DNA of 64,000 bases from Campylorhamphus procurvoides (taxonomy: Eukaryota; Chordata; Aves; Passeriformes; Dendrocolaptidae), in the NCBI GenBank assembly GCA_013396655.1, contig WBMV01005060.1, positions 310,001 through 374,000 on the forward strand, in the 5' to 3' direction. The translations under genes and the position numbers were made by a program. Of the stretch, positions 27,885 through 39,056 are shown piece by piece (position 1 is the first letter of the stretch; the number at the start of each line of letters is the position of its first letter). Below the pieces are notes generated by a model. That model was not told the DNA's origin and made no database searches. It saw nothing but the letters and a program-made list of their open reading frames with translations.

Positions 27885-28605
27885 CTGTTCCAAAAGAGGT
27901 GCCTCAGGGATCGATCTGGGACGCTTTGCTGTTCAACATCTCCATAAGTGAACTGGATGACACAATTGAAAGCACACTCACCAAGTTTGCTGGGGACACA
28001 GAACCAGGTGGTGAGATAAACACATCTGAAGAGTGAGCCAGCTTACAGACAGGCCTGGACAGGCTGCAAGGGTGGGCAAGAAAGAACAAAATGAAGTTTA
28101 ACAAAGACAAGTGCAAAGTGTTGCTCTTGAGGTGAAAGAGCCAATGAACCCAGCACAGGCTCGGATTTGTGTGGCTGAAGAGCAGCCTTGCTGAAGGAGG
28201 CTGGAGATCCTGGTGGACCACACACTGACTGTGAGTCAGGAGAGCACCTCTGCAGCAAGAAAGGCAAAGCAGATCCTGAACTGCATCCGCAGGGCAATCC
28301 TAACAGAGGTAGAAAGTGGATGTAATCCCTCTCTTCACAAGGGGCCACATGGAGAAGACAAAGGGCAATTGGGTACAAGTTGCAGGGGGAAAGGTCATGT
28401 CAATATAAGAAAAAAAAAATTTATATCATCCACTGGATCAGCCTCCCCAGGGATATGGTGGAATCTCCATCACTGGAGGTTTTCAATATGCAGTTGGACA
28501 GAGTGCCAGATAACCTCACCTAGGCCCCCTTCCCCATGGAAGGATAGAGCACATGATCTTTCGAGGTCTCTTCCAGTCTGGGCTGGTCTATGATTCTATG
28601 ATTAC
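27885..28605 (+). mobile_element. CR1 LINE fragment: reverse transcriptase end plus 3' UTR
   Basis: The frame beginning near 27890 can be followed through typical CR1 ORF2 blocks. These include LFNISISELDD (expected LFNIFINDLDD), KFAGDT at about 27983-28000 in place of the FADD catalytic box, LDRLQGWARKN, and MKFNKDKCKVL at 28091-28123. In-frame stops at 28034-28036 and 28133-28135, with frameshifts further on, show it is dead. Beyond about 28300, coding sequence is missing relative to the family. The segment then enters the 3' UTR (CCACTGGATCAGCCTCCCCAGGG onward) and ends near 28600 with two tail octamers in GTCTATGATTCTATGATT. Insertion was 5'-truncated, as is usual for CR1. Short open frames overlapping it on both strands are by-products of this repeat. 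Confidence 0.93.
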
Positions 28606-30219
28606 CCAAATAGATTCAATAATCACTGATGAAATTTAGTCTGAAAAATTCTTTGCAAGGAATTTCAGTTTAAAAAGTTAAGGATTTTTTGTTTCTAGAA
28701 AAAAATGCAAAGATTATGTTATTCAGGGAGTTTTAGGCAATTCAAGGGCAGACAGTGCTGCCATTTCTCCCTATGCATTCAATGTCTTGAGCATGTTGTT
28801 TTTATTTATTACCCAGAATTAAACCCAAGTGATACAATTCTGACAGAGACCTATATAGAGGCAGGTAAATTAAGTTATTTTTGGTGAAAAAAAGTAATTA
28901 ATGGACCTATTTAAATCTGAAAGGCTAAGAATTTTCAAATGGAAACATATTGCTTTTCAATTTCTAATGAACACAGAAAAGAGTTTTCATGGGGAGAAAT
29001 AATTGTATAAAAGTAATTCAACAGTAAATTATAAAATTGAAATAGCTGCAAACTAGTAAATACAGATTGCCAGATTTTAAAGACTTAGAGCTGTTTTTAT
29101 GAATACAAAAGAGTTATTTATATATAATTGAGATTATTATTGCTGAACTAAGTATAAGCTGGTGACTATGCCAACACATCACTGGCCTGGTTAGTTAGGG
29201 TAAAATACTGCTCCCATTAAAGTTGTTAGAAAGATAGAGGTTTCACTTCAGCATTACTGAACTTCTAAAGAATATTTAGGAGTGGGGTGACTCACATGGT
29301 GTTCAGGCTTGATTTGCAGTGGAGATACCCTTTGTAGGAAAGAGCCCTAAATTGCTTTAACTCTTTTCAGTACTTAATTCTTTGCTGTACAACACACAGA
29401 ACAGCAGGACTGAGCTGGAAACAGTTTTTCTTGCTTTGTGAAAAATCCTTGTGAAAAATTGTATTCCTTGGTTCAAACACAATAATAATCTGAATTTTGC
29501 CCTATAGCAAATTTTAATAAATTATTTGAATCACTGTAAACACTTTTTTTAAAATAAGGTACAATGATTCATTGCTGTGTAGGCAATTTTTAAGTTCTAA
29601 AATATGCTGCTTTTAAAAATTCAGAAAAAAAAATGGTTGTGCAGTTATGAAAACATGCCCAAGAGTGCACCTCAACATTCCACAGCTGATTTTTTAAAAA
29701 AACAAACTTGAACTCAAATAATTTCTTGAAACTATCTTCCATTATAAATCCTTTGTAACTAGCTTTTGAAACAACTTAAAAGGCAAATTTTTCACTTGTC
29801 CCATAAAGTGTACCACATGTGGTGCATAAACCTAAGCATTAATTCTAGGCATTTTTACTGAGCTTGGAAAGTAAAATTCTGACTGGTTTATAACTGCATT
29901 TATTTTCATTTTATTATTATTTGATTTGGGTACAGCATCCAGGAGAGCCTGGCTGGGACCACAACTCACTCCCCAACATGCCAGGCTGCCATGCCCCTCT
30001 TCTACAGTGATTAGATAAGTGAGGCAAATTTGGCTGAAGGGATGAAGTCATTAACTCTTGCCAGGGGTCTCTTCTGTCCTACTCAGATTACTTGTCTGTG
30101 ACAGAAGTGGCAGAAAAGAAATGTGTCCACACCTCAGCTGCTTCAGTGCTCAATCCAAAGCTCAGGAGTAGTGGTTCATAGCAACCCTCTGGCCCTGCAC
30201 TGGAGATAAATGGATGCAC
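28606..30219. other. Unique AT-rich DNA between two CR1 copies, no gene seen
   Basis: About 1.6 kb of A/T-rich sequence contains many short A and T runs and no coding frame of note. I see no repeat, RNA gene or splice-bounded frame that I can support. Confidence 0.6.
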
Positions 30220-30478
30220 TCCCTGATATCACAAGGGGTAATAACTTTAAACTGAAATGGATAAGGTTCAGAATAAATTCTTTACCATGAGGGTGGTGAG
30301 GCACTGGCCCAGGTTGCCCAGAGAAGTTGTGGCTGCCTCATTGCTCAAGGCTGGGTCAGATGGGGCTTTGAGCAACCTAGTCTAGTGGAAGGTGTCTATC
30401 CTCCTGGCAGGGAGGTTGGAATTAGGTGATGCTTAAGATCCCTTCCAACTCAAACCATTCTATGATTCTTTGATCTTC
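30220..30478 (+). mobile_element. CR1 LINE 3' end, 5'-truncated
   Basis: The segment follows the CR1 3' consensus closely. It reads ACAAGGGGTAATAACTTTAAACTG, then AATTCTTTACCATGAGGGTGGTGAGGCACTGG, then CCAGGTTGCCCAGAGAAGTTGTGG, then GCTTTGAGCAACCTAGTCTAGTGGAAGGTGTC. It ends at CCCTTCCAACTCAAACCATTCTATGATTC. Two degenerate tail octamers close it. It includes no complete protein-coding part. It has the same orientation as the copy at 27885-28605 but belongs to a different 3' subfamily. Confidence 0.93.
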
Positions 30479-31717
30479 TGTCACTTTCTCCATGTGGGTC
30501 AATCCCTGTGATACAAGGAGATAAGGAGGATCTGATGGTTTCCTAATCTACCCTGGGCATGCCTTCCCAGTGCTCAATTCTTGGCTTCCCAGTGCTTTTT
30601 TCTCAGGACTTGTGGTACAATCGACCAAACAGATCTTAAAGAATAGCTTCTGTTGTTCCCATCAATGAAGTGGTGAGATCTTCATTCTCCATGTGGCTCT
30701 GCTATAGTCCAACTGAAGTACAAAGAAATATATCCAATTTGGGAAAATTACTGAAATTCAGAGAAATTGTTCTCTCAGCATGAATGAAGGTTAGCAGATT
30801 TTGGCTAATCTGAGTTTTCATTAATAAGAGTTAGCAGACTTAGGATGTACTATAACTCACAATTTTAGACATTGCACTGTTTATCGCTACTGTCTTCTTA
30901 TTTTTAATTGCAAGGCTAGAGTTAAGGTAATGAACAAGAGCATTAGCATACCAACTACCATGACCAGGAGACTTCCTTTGCTGCTGTGCCCCTGCAGCCT
31001 CAAGCTAATCTCCTGCCAGCACCAACCATCCAGACAATGCCAGCTCCCTCTCTCACACACAAACACTTCACAACTTGTTGATATTCAACATAGGAATTAG
31101 GACAGACCATTTTAATTTGTGGGTGCATATCAATGCTTGGGAAACAATTAGGAGTGCCCTAAAGTCTGATTTAGTTAAGACCATAGGAACACCCAAGAGG
31201 CAAAAAAATGATCTCGATTAGCTCGGATCTGTTCCAACAGAGCCCTCGAGCAAGTGTGGATTCATCGCTGCCTTCAGCAAGAGGACTTGCAAAACCAGTG
31301 TGGACTGTCATACACAGATGATTGCTTTTGTTTGCAAATAATACTCTGTGTAAGATCTGAACCATGCTAGCCCAGCACACACACCCCCCCCAAAATCCAA
31401 CAGAAATAACATTGTACTATAGCACTGCAGCTTTGGATGCACTCTCAGCGTAATTAATAATCAACCCTTACACTTTTGTGGGTCATTTCTCAGTTCTGTC
31501 ACACTTCTCCTTCAGTACGCTTGCTTGCTTTTGGAGAAACAGCCACAAGATTGACAAGTGCATGAAACAAAATTACCCCCCTCAAAACAGAAAGAAGGTG
31601 TCCTCTCAAGGTCATGTTCAGACAAATGGCATGAGCTGTGTGCTAAATCTCCAGCAATTTACCTGGGCTCTGGGTAAACAGAATCCTTCAGTACCCTGTG
31701 AAGCTCTAATGCCAACT

Positions 31718-31737
31718 CCTCCTCCTTTTCCTCCTCC
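31718..31737. repeat. Homopyrimidine mirror repeat
   Basis: CCTCCTCC, TTTT, then CCTCCTCC reads identically in both directions on one strand and contains no purine. Mirror-symmetric polypyrimidine DNA of this kind can fold into intramolecular triplex (H-DNA). At 20 bases it is at the short end for that structure. It lies in a longer C/T-rich tract, 31716-31744. Confidence 0.75.
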
Positions 31738-32039
31738 ACCTCCCATATCAAATTCATTGTGAAGTTTCAAGGGGGAAAAGTACTCTCACAAAGGTTATTC
31801 TAAAGCTCAAAACTAAATGCATTTTTAAGCACTGTTGAACTCGCTGCAGATGTCGCACACTAGACAAAGCACTGCAGAAGGCCCACAATAATACACTAAT
31901 TCCACTGCTAGAAGAAAGGCAGAAGACTTCAATCAATCTTGAAATTAACTTTGCATTTAAAAATGTAACAGCCTCTGCACTGTGTAGAGTGTCAATTCTT
32001 TTATCGTGATTACTTGTTATGTGTCAAACCATTTAGTCT

Positions 32040-32225
32040 CACCTCCTATTGTGCTGTGATTGAGTTCATGGCAGCAAACATACTGGTCATAAAAACAATG
32101 GAAGCTTCAATGCTGCCTGAAATATTTGTTTCATCGAAGCTGAATAATCAAATGCACATTATGATTTTTTGTCAACAACTTTAATTTAGTTCTGTTTAAT
32201 TGATTGCCTATGCCTTACCCATTTT
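32040..32225. promoter_or_regulatory. Candidate regulatory patch with SOX and homeodomain motifs
   Basis: Visible motifs are AACAATGG at 32094-32101 (SOX-type), AATAATCAAATGC near 32143-32155, and TTAATTGATT at 32196-32205 (homeodomain-type). The block has balanced complexity with few homopolymers, unlike its surroundings. This is an inference from motif density only. Confidence 0.15.
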
Positions 32226-34610
32226 TTTGCTCCATAAAGGAGGTCTGTAGGACAAACAAGAAGTAAAGTTGCTAGCTAAAGCTCATATTCCTGTAAATAA
32301 AGAAATGGCTGAGAGCATTTTTACACATTTGTTTTACAGATACTCTTCTACTAGTATCCCCTTAGTCCATTTTAAGCTTCTAGATCCAACTGTTGGCTTC
32401 AAACTTTTTGACCTGGATGGTTAAAACATTTTTGGTGAAGTACAAACCCCTTGAAGTTTCAGAGACTTGGATTGCATATAACACGTATGAACTTTCTCCT
32501 ATTACACATGTTTTGGTTGTCCAAAGCCTGGAAACGTCTGGACTTGCTGGAGCTTACTACTCACTGAGGATGTGTAGGATGGGCAAATGTTCCCCTCAGA
32601 GGGACTGGAGTAAAACGGGAGGGAAACCTCTACATTTTTGCTGTACTAATGAGCACTGACAACTGCACTGGCAGAGATGTCAAAGCCCACCATGAGGGTC
32701 ACTGTGTGCCTGGGGACAAAGAGCTCAGGGCTTCTGAGATGTGCTGCAGGGCTGTCCCTGTCCCCTCCTGCATCTTCGTGCATGCAGAAGGTGCAAGAGC
32801 ACAGAACATACAAGTGAAGTGGTCAAGGAGGCAAATACAACATCTTCTAGCATGCCCGACCACATCGTTACTGATAATTAGTATTGGCCACAGCAGCTGT
32901 AGTCATGGGATCACAGGAACTAAAGTTATCTTGGTCTTATTTATTCATTCTACTTTCTTAAAATACATCTTTTTCAGATGCGAAAAGCTCTGAAATTCAT
33001 ATTGCAATATTTTCCTTTACTTGAAATCTTGAGTGAAAATCATAAAAATTTTGATTTCTCTAACAACTAAAGAAATGCCATGTCCTGTAACATATTTTCT
33101 ACTAAATTCCAGTTTGATATGAAATTTTTAATCCTTCTATGAAGTGCAAATTGTACCTTTCCTGTTTATTACAGAGACATTTTCACTCAGAAAATGAAAA
33201 TAACATTTTAGCCTTATGGTTCCAGTATGAATATTTGAATAATATCCCACAAATACATGAAGAAATGCACCAAGGTGCATACGTATAGATTAAAACCAAA
33301 TGGAGAACGGGATGTTTTGGCTGTGGTTAAGAGCGTAAAACAGGGGGGAAACACAGTGATGGGAGATATGCATTGTTATTCACTGTGAATTTTGCAGATC
33401 ATTTTCTCTGCTTCACAGCCTTTACGTGCTGGTCCACTTTTTACCCTGCTCCACAGATCTGAGAGCACTACAGATCTGCCCACAATACCACTTTATTAAC
33501 TGCACATAATGAAGTATGCAACACTTCAGATAACAATACATCCCTCACCAGAACAGGAAGCCAAAATGCATGGCTTGGTTTGGCTTGCTGTTTACCTTCG
33601 CTCCAGTAATTAAAATGGCTTGAGGCTGAGACTGGAAAAATAACAGAGATGGTATCGTTTATCTCCTCTTTTGTTCAAAGGAAATATTTGTAAGAAAGAA
33701 AGGTAATGTTATTTTAAAGTCGAATTTATGTTTTATTTTTATATTTTTATGTGAGTACACACTTTTATTATACTTAAATGCAAAGCCAGCAAAGTCAGCC
33801 ACTGCTAGAGGGAATACTTTGGTTATTCTGCCCGTTTCAACCATGGCAAAGCCCTGACCATCCAAGCTGGTTGCCATCACAGCTGTTCGGGGGAGGGAAT
33901 TTAGGATGTGACTCCTACTGGGGTGAAGGTTGGAATACACTATTTCCACCATCTGTTCCTCACATCTCAGCAGCAAGGGCTTCATCCTCTCTCTCCATCT
34001 CTCTGCCATGACTTGCCTGTCCCCTGGACTCTAGACTAGCAAAATTAAATCATTTACTTCTAAAAAAAAACTTAAAAATTTTGACTAAATTATGGTTCTG
34101 TGGGTTTTTTTCTGTATTAACCTCTGAAGCATAGAATGGAAGGGCCTGACCATCTAATTTTCACAGAACTAGACATTTGTTTTATGTGCACGTGTTGAAG
34201 GGTGAAAATGGTTCCAAGACTGGGACAACCTGAGGATAAGCTAGACATGCTCATTACATCAAGGGACTAGTTACAGAACAGAGAGGTGCTTCCCCCCAGG
34301 GAAGATGTTAAAGACAAGCTGTGATCATGTTCTTCCACAGAGGGGCTGGAAAGGGGCAGTGGATTACTGTAGGTGATGTGGGATGCTGGTGTCATCCTCA
34401 CATAACAAGACCAATGCCTGAGTCACTGTTCCCCTTTATGCCTACAGGACAGGTCTTTCAACTTCCTGCACACAAAATCCCGCAACCAGAAAGGCAGAAC
34501 TTCCCTCCTAAGCCTCTCAACTATTCATTCTGCAAAACTATTCTCAGAGGTCAGACATGCACCATGTAGTTACAGTCCAGTGCAAGAGTGCTGGGATTTC
34601 CTCTTTACAG

Positions 34611-34730
34611 CAGCCAAGGTAAAAACCATACCAGTTACAAGTAATTATGGTCCAGAAGTAGAAGCCCAACGTGATGTGCCAAGCTACCAGTACGTCTACA
34701 AGCAGGACATGTTAGAAGCCAGTCTCAGAG
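34611..34730 (+). other. Exon-like segment, 120 bp, phase 1-1 (unproven)
   Basis: A pyrimidine-rich acceptor (GGATTTCCTCTTTACAG, ending at 34610) is followed by exactly 120 bases and the donor CAGAG/GTAAGG at 34731. One frame is open right across. The other forward frame I checked meets a stop. The open frame would encode 39 complete residues plus split codons, including SNYGPEVEAQRDVPS and YQYVYKQDMLEASLR, a balanced polar composition. Both boundaries fall after the first base of a codon, so the exon is symmetric and could be skipped without changing frame. I do not recognise the peptide and see no companion exon. It could be a true exon of a gene extending beyond the window, or chance. Confidence 0.2.
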
Positions 34731-35850
34731 GTAAGGGCATGTCTGAGAGCTGCCTGTTTGCCACCATCTTCATATTACTCTAATACTTACCCAGTGGCCG
34801 CTAGCTGAAACTGATAGTTTTGTGACAGAGATGTAGCAGTTTTAGTTTCCAAACCAATTTAAATTGCAACCACAGTAAGACTGTCTGGCAAGAACGTAAG
34901 GAATGGTTTGTAGCAGCAAGGTTTGAGATTAAAAAAAGTTACTTTTTGCCTATATTGAAATGGAAAAATCCCATTGTATTGATATGGAAAACTCGTCTTG
35001 AGCACCTAAAAGCAGCTAGGGATTGAACAATAACCACAGATTGCAAACACCAGGACCAATGACAAATGAAGTGCATGGTAAAAAGGGACAGTTACAGTCT
35101 TTTCTTGAAATACACTGAGCTTGGTCTAATTTCCATTGAATTGGCTACTCTGTTGTGAATTCAGACTACAGAATTGCACCTGACCTTCCCATCTCCTCTG
35201 TTTCAGTGCCACAGCCTAAGCCCAAAGCCAGGGAATGACCTTCTGGCTCATAATGGTGCTTCAGAGCAAGAAAGGAGATAGCCAGGTACCCTCCTGACAC
35301 TAACAATCCTAACAATGAACTGGCAAAATAATGTTTCTTTTGCAAAAGAAAGAGGCGTGCAATGGAAATTTTGGAATTCAAATTGGTTTGTGATTAAATA
35401 TGGGAGAACTAAGTTTGCATGGAGCTTCATCCCAGTTAACTCCAAGACTAAGAGACCTAAGGGCAAGGTATTTCCAAATGTATGTATAAATTTAAGCATT
35501 TAAATAACTATCTGATTTTTAGTTTCTGGATAGCTGTAAATTTCATTCACTAATTATTATTTTCTAACTATTCCCCTTACTGAAGTCTTTTAAATTAGAA
35601 CAGATGAATTTGAAAATACTTGCCTAAGCACTTAGCAAAATTTGGAGTCACAAACTTATGTCCATAGGAAGGAGATTTCATTGTGAATTAATAATGACAA
35701 GAGGAAGGGCTAAGACCTGCTTTCTTCCTATAAATGCATTATTGTTCTGTGCTGTACCAAACCAGACATTGGTGACATTTCTAATAAGCTGTTGCAAAAC
35801 TCAGACTAATTATGGAGACAGAAAATACTGACTGAAAAAAGGACAGATAA

Positions 35851-35863
35851 GAAAGAAAGAAAG
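35851..35863. repeat. (GAAA)n microsatellite, about 3 units
   Basis: Three GAAA units and one further G lie inside an A-rich segment. The tract is too short to be highly variable. Confidence 0.7.
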
Positions 35864-36438
35864 CACGGAGGTAAACTCACAAAATCTGCATTTTGCAACA
35901 TCAAGACCTGTCTTGACAAGCTCCATCTCTGCTCTTTATATACATTGAAAATTAGCATATCATTTGATAATGACCTATCAAAACCGATGCTTTGATTACA
36001 AGCAGCTGCTTTTGATTACAATCAATGAATCACTAATTTGTGCTCAACCACAGAACAGTTGGACTCCATCTATTATTCATTCTTGAAGTGGAGATCCTAT
36101 TTAGAACTGGATTCCAAATTTCACTAGAGCTTTTACCCTCTTGGATATTAATAATTTTGTTTTGAAGTCTCTAAGGTTTCATGATGGCATCTTTTTTTAT
36201 TCTTAAACTCTGAAATAATATGCTCAGCTGTTGCCCAGACCTATGTGTCTTTCTCCTTGACTACATGAGTGGAATGGGCTAATTTGAGTCTTCTAACCAC
36301 CACATGATACCCTTTTGATTTTTGAAATCTCTGGCCTTTATGTCCAGTGGAAACTGAGCCATATTCACAACAGACTGATATGATATCATCTATGGTTGTG
36401 TGACATGAGATCTATAGGTCTCTGAATTTCTTTGCAAC

Positions 36439-36482
36439 ATATATATATATAAATATAAATATATGTATTTTTATATATATAC
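36439..36482. repeat. (AT)n-rich microsatellite, interrupted
   Basis: Alternating A/T runs are broken by AAATATAAAT and by GTATTTTT, then resume as TATATATATA. Such tracts are often polymorphic and can form cruciforms. Confidence 0.85.
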
Positions 36483-38232
36483 CCATATGAAAATGTCAGA
36501 TGGCTTCTCAATTCAAGGTATTTTGCCTGAAGACATGGCATATAATCCACCTTTGTATAATTATGTGTGCATAAATACACACATTCTTCAGATAATTCTG
36601 AATCTTTCGAGCTCCCAGGTCTCATATTCAACAGCTTTGATTATATTATCACAGTTCAAGATAAAAACCACAATGTTTTTTTCTTAAATTACCAATGAGG
36701 TTGTTTTGTTCATAAGAGTGTGTGAATGACTTCTGCTGTGGAAAAAACCTCTCTCTGCTTCCAGAGTAAGATTGGCTCACTGACTCCATCACCCAACACA
36801 AAAGTGACAGCTCATTTGATAAACAGATGATGACTAGACTCAAAATGAAACTAATGATCAATGTGTTCTGGTTTTCTATCAACCCAAAAGTAAAAAAAAA
36901 TCACCATCAAGCAAATCAATTAATTTACGAGCCCAAAAATGTCAAAAACTCGTTGTTTTTCTATTTGGGTGGCAGGTCTGATAGAGGGATGTCTGCAATT
37001 TAAAACGTTCTACTCTAAGAACTGTTAAACATGTTCAGTCTATGCAGAAACATTTTCAAAAAGCAGCTCATGCCTCAGAACCTGAGTACTGTTCTTAGTC
37101 TAAGTCTGAGCCAGCCAGCTCAGGCTTGGGGCTCAGCCTTGAAGACCATCATCAGCCCTTTGTGGGGGGGATCACAACCTTGCTTGCAGTCATGGGTTCT
37201 CTCTCTCCTCAGACCCCTTATGAAATGTGGCAGACTCTGAAATGCACCTGGAAACCAGTTCCAAGCACTCTGGGGTGATTTCCCAAACTGTAAACCAGAG
37301 GAAAAAAAAATGTCGATATCCCATCGATAGTGGGGGAGTATGGGAAAAAAATAATCAGTTTTGATAAGAGAATCTGGGGAAACAACATTCTTTCTTAAGT
37401 TTACTCTTAAATTGCATCCTATTTCTGTGAGTGAGATTTACCACCCACAAGAAAAAGCTGAGCAAAAGCAGGATACCTTGTCGGTTCAAAACTGTGGCCA
37501 TGTTTAGTTGCATGTGTAAAGTGGCACTAAGAAAACCAAAGATGCAATTTAAAAATCACACCTCAAGCTCGACAAACACAGGCTCCCGGGGACCCAGGGC
37601 AGTCCATGTCTCCAATGAATGCTTCCTGCTCCTCTGGTCTCTGCCCATTGACTTTAATATGAATTGTGCCTCATGATTTTTTAAATAGTCAACAGAATGC
37701 TGTAATCTGTAACTCTTACTCATGTTAATAAGTACTTAATCATCTCAACAGGATCTAGATACACATTGGGACTGCTCCTGAGAATAAATTACTTCCTATT
37801 GAACATAAGGACTCAGGCCCATTCTTATTTACACATTGTATGTGAGATTCACAAAAAGCCTGTGAAAATTCAGCCTGAGGTCTCATTGCAAGAGATGCTG
37901 GGAGCTGAGTGCCTTCGAATAGCTGGCACACAGACCAAGCAGCTGACAATCAATCAATCCATGAGATAAATTTTGCCTTCAGATGTATGTTGCTTCCACT
38001 GAAGTCAGCAAGTTACACATACTCCACCAGGGAATTTGATCATAAAATAGCTGTTGAAGCAGACTGGCATTTTAGAGTTCATTTTTAAGTGAGGTAGTTC
38101 ATTAGAAAAGTTGCCATGTAACTAAATGTTTAACTACAGCCACATAGATTTGAAATGTCAGGGAGGAATAAATGTTACCTTTGCAAGACTTTTTGCTTCC
38201 CAGGGAAAGCTGCATCACTCACTACACCCTTT

Positions 38233-38258
38233 ACAAACAAACAAACAAACAAACAAAA
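38233..38258. repeat. (AAAC)n microsatellite, about 6 units
   Basis: Perfect repetition of the ACAA/AAAC tetranucleotide is followed by AAAAGAGG. Open frames on both strands across it are created by the repeat itself and are not evidence of a gene. Confidence 0.9.
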
Positions 38259-38995
38259 AGAGGAAAAGAAATGGCTTCATGCTCTGGAAACACCTCTGGG
38301 AAACAGAATGGCTGAGCAGAGCCACACAGCAATTCAGCTATAATGGTCAGCAGCTTCAAACAACACAAAGCCTGCATAAATGTCATATTTCCATTACTGG
38401 CAGACTGAAATCTTTGCAATAGAGTTGTTTCTATTAAGACTCAACATCGCCATATGCTCTAATTGCTGTTAAAATGCAGATTATCATGTCTGAAATCTTT
38501 CAGTTTATAAACACATCCACAGCCCAGGGCACAGGTAGGAACACAGCGGCAGCAAACACTGAAACTGTTATCAGCAAAATAAATGGAGGAGGGAAAAAAA
38601 TGTTCACCAAAGTGACAAACAGGTTTGGTGCTCAGTGCTCTCTATGTGTGAGACCAGACCCCTGGCAGTCACAGCCTCTGCTTTGTAAGATATCCCTTAG
38701 AAAGTAAAGTTGAAACTCTGTGGCCCATCACAGACCCTGATGGATCTTGTGAGAGACAGAATCTTTGTGCTGAACTTCCTTATACTCTTCTAAATGTTCT
38801 CTGGTGGAAACCAATCTGAGACCCTGTAAAACTGAACTCAAGGATTCTGAAATGGCTCATGCTGCTTCAAATTTAACAATATAAAATCTTGTGTGACTAC
38901 AAAGCTACTTTCTTATGGAGAGAAAACCTAGAGAGAGCAAAGTTTTCATTGATGGGAGAGAATTATTATGAATTACAATTATTTGCTATATACTA

Positions 38996-39056
38996 CATAT
39001 ATATATATATGCTAAATGTAATATATATACTCAATAGTACACACACACACACACAT
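38996..39056. repeat. Compound (TA)n and (AC)n microsatellite
   Basis: A (TA) run at 38996-39010 is followed by a second short (TA) run around 39020-39030, then by (AC)9 at 39039-39056. Alternating purine-pyrimidine (AC)n can adopt Z-DNA. Confidence 0.9.

Noticed and set aside
27904..28378. Two minus-strand open frames of 105 and 111 codons
   Set aside because: They are antisense to the same CR1 copy and lack any domain.
28213..28593. 126-codon plus-strand open frame
   Set aside because: It lies inside the CR1 copy at 27885-28605 and is not in the ORF2 frame. It is a by-product of the repeat.
33659..34009. 116-codon minus-strand open frame
   Set aside because: It has no recognised family. 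The C-terminal part is A/T-run derived, and an opposing frame is open over part of it, as expected by chance.
38126..38422. Overlapping open frames on both strands
   Set aside because: They are created by the stop-free (AAAC)n microsatellite at 38233-38258.
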